DNA of 7,078 nucleotides from Pseudolabrys sp. (GTDB lineage: Bacteria; Pseudomonadota; Alphaproteobacteria; Rhizobiales; Xanthobacteraceae): positions 1-7,078 of the forward strand of contig JAQSCR010000633.1 of assembly GCA_029945495.1 (NCBI GenBank), read 5' to 3'. Positions 5,643 through 7,078 of this stretch are shown here, piece after piece (within the stretch, counting starts at the first letter, position 1; the number at the start of each line of letters is the position of its first letter). The position numbers were made by a program, and so were the translations under genes. Under the pieces are notes generated by a model that was not told the DNA's origin, did no database searches, and saw only the letters and a list, made by a program, of their open reading frames with translations.

Positions 5643-5767
5643 CACTGACTCTCGTTCATTCGATTAACACGTATGGCGTTGAAATTGGTAATCGTCGATG
5701 GGCACGAATAGACCCAAGATCGCGTAACTCGTAACGGCGGCTTCATGTTGGCTTCGCCCTTATTCAT
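5642..5767 (-). CDS. Possible 41-residue protein bridging the integrase and the 135-residue gene
   Basis: A short ORF that fills the apparent gap after the integrase. Its ATG (5767-5765) shares one base with the integrase stop (TAATG), and its TGA (5644-5642) shares one base with the next ATG (TGATG). The protein begins MNKGEANMKPPLRVTRSW and ends IRVNRMNESQ: basic, with one Cys and no membrane segment. A second in-frame ATG at codon 8 is possible. No strong ribosome binding site is seen within the integrase end, which fits coupled re-initiation. Exact one-base overlaps at both ends match the junctions elsewhere in this element and are the main evidence. Sequence similarity is unknown to me. 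Confidence 0.5.
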   Translation of the reverse strand: MNKGEANMKPPLRVTRSWVYSCPSTITNFNAIRVNRMNESQ

Positions 5768-7026
5768 TAGGCCGCCTCGACAACCGGTATGGCGGCACTA
5801 GCACAATAGTTATCCCAAGCCTCCATAAGCTGCCGACGTTTTTCGAGAAGCTCGCCTCTCCGGTATGCGGCTTCAACTTTGTCGCCAACGGAATGAGCTA
5901 ACGCCATCTCTACGACATGGTTTGGGAAATTTGTGCATTCTGCGGCCCAGTCTCGAAACGTTGAACGAAAGCCGTGCACGGTAATGTCGTCGCGGCCCAT
6001 CCGCTTTAGCATTTCGGCCATGGCCATATTCGAGAGAGCCTTGCCATGTTCGCCACCGGGGAAAAGGTACTCGCTATCGCTGCCACTCGTCCGATTAATG
6101 ACGGCAAGGGCGCTCGCAGATAGGGGCACCCGATGCTCCTTATTCGCCTTCATTCTCACGCCCGAAATCGTCCAAACTTTATTGATCTCGTCGATCTCAT
6201 TCGAACGTGCGCCAATTACCTCGTTCGTCCGGCTTGCGCACAAAATCAAGAACTCAAGCGCACGGGCCGAAGCGCCGTTGCGCTGTCGAAGCTCAGCCAT
6301 AAATGCTGCGATACTCTCGTATGGGAGCGCAGCATGGTGCACCACTGCCCGGACCTTGGAGCGCGCCGGTAACAAATGGTCTAGATGACCTTTCCAACGG
6401 GCCGGATTATCACCACGCGGCCTAAAACCGCGCACAGCGGCCCAATCAATTACCGCTTCGATCCGACCCCGCACCCGGTTGGCAGTTTCCGGCTTGCTCG
6501 ACCAAATCGGCTCGATGACCTTCATGACCAGAGGCGTATCGACGGCGGCAACGGGAAGGCTCCCGAACACAGGGGAAGCGTAAGTGGCGAGCGTGCTTAA
6601 CCACTGGGCGGCATGTTTGATGCTTTTCCAGCTACCGCTATGCGCTGCGATGTAGGCGTCTCGGCACTGATCGAAGTTCATGGCGTGCGCCGCAATGCTC
6701 GCCTGTGTGGCGCGCTGCACTCTCTTAGCTTCTATGGGATCGAGCCCTTGCTCGCGCATTTTTCGGCATTCTGTAGCCCGTCGGCGAGCGTCGGCGAGAC
6801 TTACGATATCGAGCGAGCCAAGGCCCATTAGCCGCTCGACTTGACGTATTTTTCCATTCTTGCTTTTCGTAGTTTCTCCTGTCGCAAACCGATAGAGCCA
6901 GCTCCGGTTTTTTTTGTCGTCGCGACCCGCTGTTACTTGCAACCAGAGGCCGCCGCCATCCGCGTACATGCCGGGTTTGGCGGTCTTAATTTTGCGGTCG
7001 CTGAGTCGGTTAAGTGTGCGGGCCAT
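5767..7026 (-). CDS. int: P4-type tyrosine integrase, complete
   Basis: Site-specific tyrosine recombinase of 419 residues, a normal length for the P4 family, that integrates and excises the element, usually at the 3' end of a tRNA gene. Residues ~1-100 form the DUF4102 arm-binding domain (LSDRKIKTAKPGMYADGGGL, later GLGSLDIVSLADARRRA). Residues ~115-215 form the core-binding domain. The catalytic domain has Arg266 (CASRTNEV), Lys293 or Lys296 (RMKANKEHRVPLS), His351 and Arg354 (HGFRSTFRDWA), His378 (LAHSVGD) and the nucleophile Tyr388 (AAYRRG). All active-site residues are present. The ATG at 7026 has GGGA 7 bases upstream. Its position at the right end, reading inward, suggests that the attachment site lies just beyond the window. 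It may be co-translated with the two ORFs that follow. Confidence 0.95.
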   Translation of the reverse strand: MARTLNRLSDRKIKTAKPGMYADGGGLWLQVTAGRDDKKNRSWLYRFATGETTKSKNGKIRQVERLMGLGSLDIVSLADARRRATECRKMREQGLDPIEAKRVQRATQASIAAHAMNFDQCRDAYIAAHSGSWKSIKHAAQWLSTLATYASPVFGSLPVAAVDTPLVMKVIEPIWSSKPETANRVRGRIEAVIDWAAVRGFRPRGDNPARWKGHLDHLLPARSKVRAVVHHAALPYESIAAFMAELRQRNGASARALEFLILCASRTNEVIGARSNEIDEINKVWTISGVRMKANKEHRVPLSASALAVINRTSGSDSEYLFPGGEHGKALSNMAMAEMLKRMGRDDITVHGFRSTFRDWAAECTNFPNHVVEMALAHSVGDKVEAAYRRGELLEKRRQLMEAWDNYCASAAIPVVEAA

Positions 7027-7078
7027 TCATCCATCCCAGGCTGTACTGACGTTTGTACCCACGTTGTAAACTTGGTTT
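7027..7078 (-). promoter_or_regulatory. Integrase leader with short repeats
   Basis: Only 52 bases upstream of the integrase are visible, and no tRNA end is recognisable in them. On the plus strand, ACGTTTGTA is followed three bases later by ACGTTGTA, and GTAC occurs twice. Such short direct repeats could be arm-type integrase sites. On the minus strand, TTTACA could serve as a -35 element, but a matching -10 is poor. The assignment is tentative. Confidence 0.3.

Noticed and set aside
1..7078. CRISPR array, tRNA, rRNA, conjugation, capsid or restriction/defence genes
   Set aside because: No regularly spaced repeats, tRNA-like ends or recognisable motifs of such genes were found on either strand.

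Overview
The window looks like part of an alphaproteobacterial genome, most likely Hyphomicrobiales and perhaps the Bradyrhizobium/Nitrobacteraceae group. That assignment is inference from the moderately high GC content and from the protein styles (P4-type integrase, IS630 transposase, PrimPol and RepA-like ATPase), recalled without any database search. Nearly everything from the right edge down to position 936 is on the minus strand and reads as one end of an integrated mobile element. The first ~936 bases are the 3' part of an IS630-family insertion sequence that abuts the last gene of that element.

Layout from right to left, in the direction of element transcription: a complete tyrosine integrase (7026-5767); an unlisted 41-codon ORF (5767-5642) that overlaps both neighbours by one base; an unrecognised 135-residue basic protein (5642-5235); a ~110-base control region rich in short repeats and palindromes (5126-5234); a small helix-turn-helix (HTH) gene whose 3' end is frameshifted (5125-4952, remnant to 4903); a second, intact HTH/excisionase-type gene (4903-4655); an unlisted 55-residue gene (4655-4488); and a very strong intrinsic hairpin terminator (4457-4489).

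A second cluster follows: a 64-residue protein (4398-4204), a tryptophan-rich 117-residue protein (4207-3854), a primase-polymerase (PrimPol, 3857-2478) and a RepA-like AAA ATPase/helicase (2474-936). The first three are joined by ATGA stop/start overlaps, and the last two are 3 bases apart.

The logic is that of an integrative element or phage satellite: integrase plus excisionase-type regulators control integration and excision, while PrimPol plus the hexameric-helicase-like ATPase would replicate the excised circle. No capsid, packaging, conjugation or defence gene is visible; any cargo must lie outside the window or was lost at the IS630 side.

The most interesting details are small. Two short genes are revealed by exact one-base stop/start overlaps. 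The first HTH gene carries a frameshift whose ancestral stop would have overlapped the next start codon. That next gene has its ribosome binding site inside a perfect hairpin, so the frameshift may have cut a translational coupling. The stop codon of the ATPase gene lies at the IS630 junction. There is no stretch above 300 bases without a gene.
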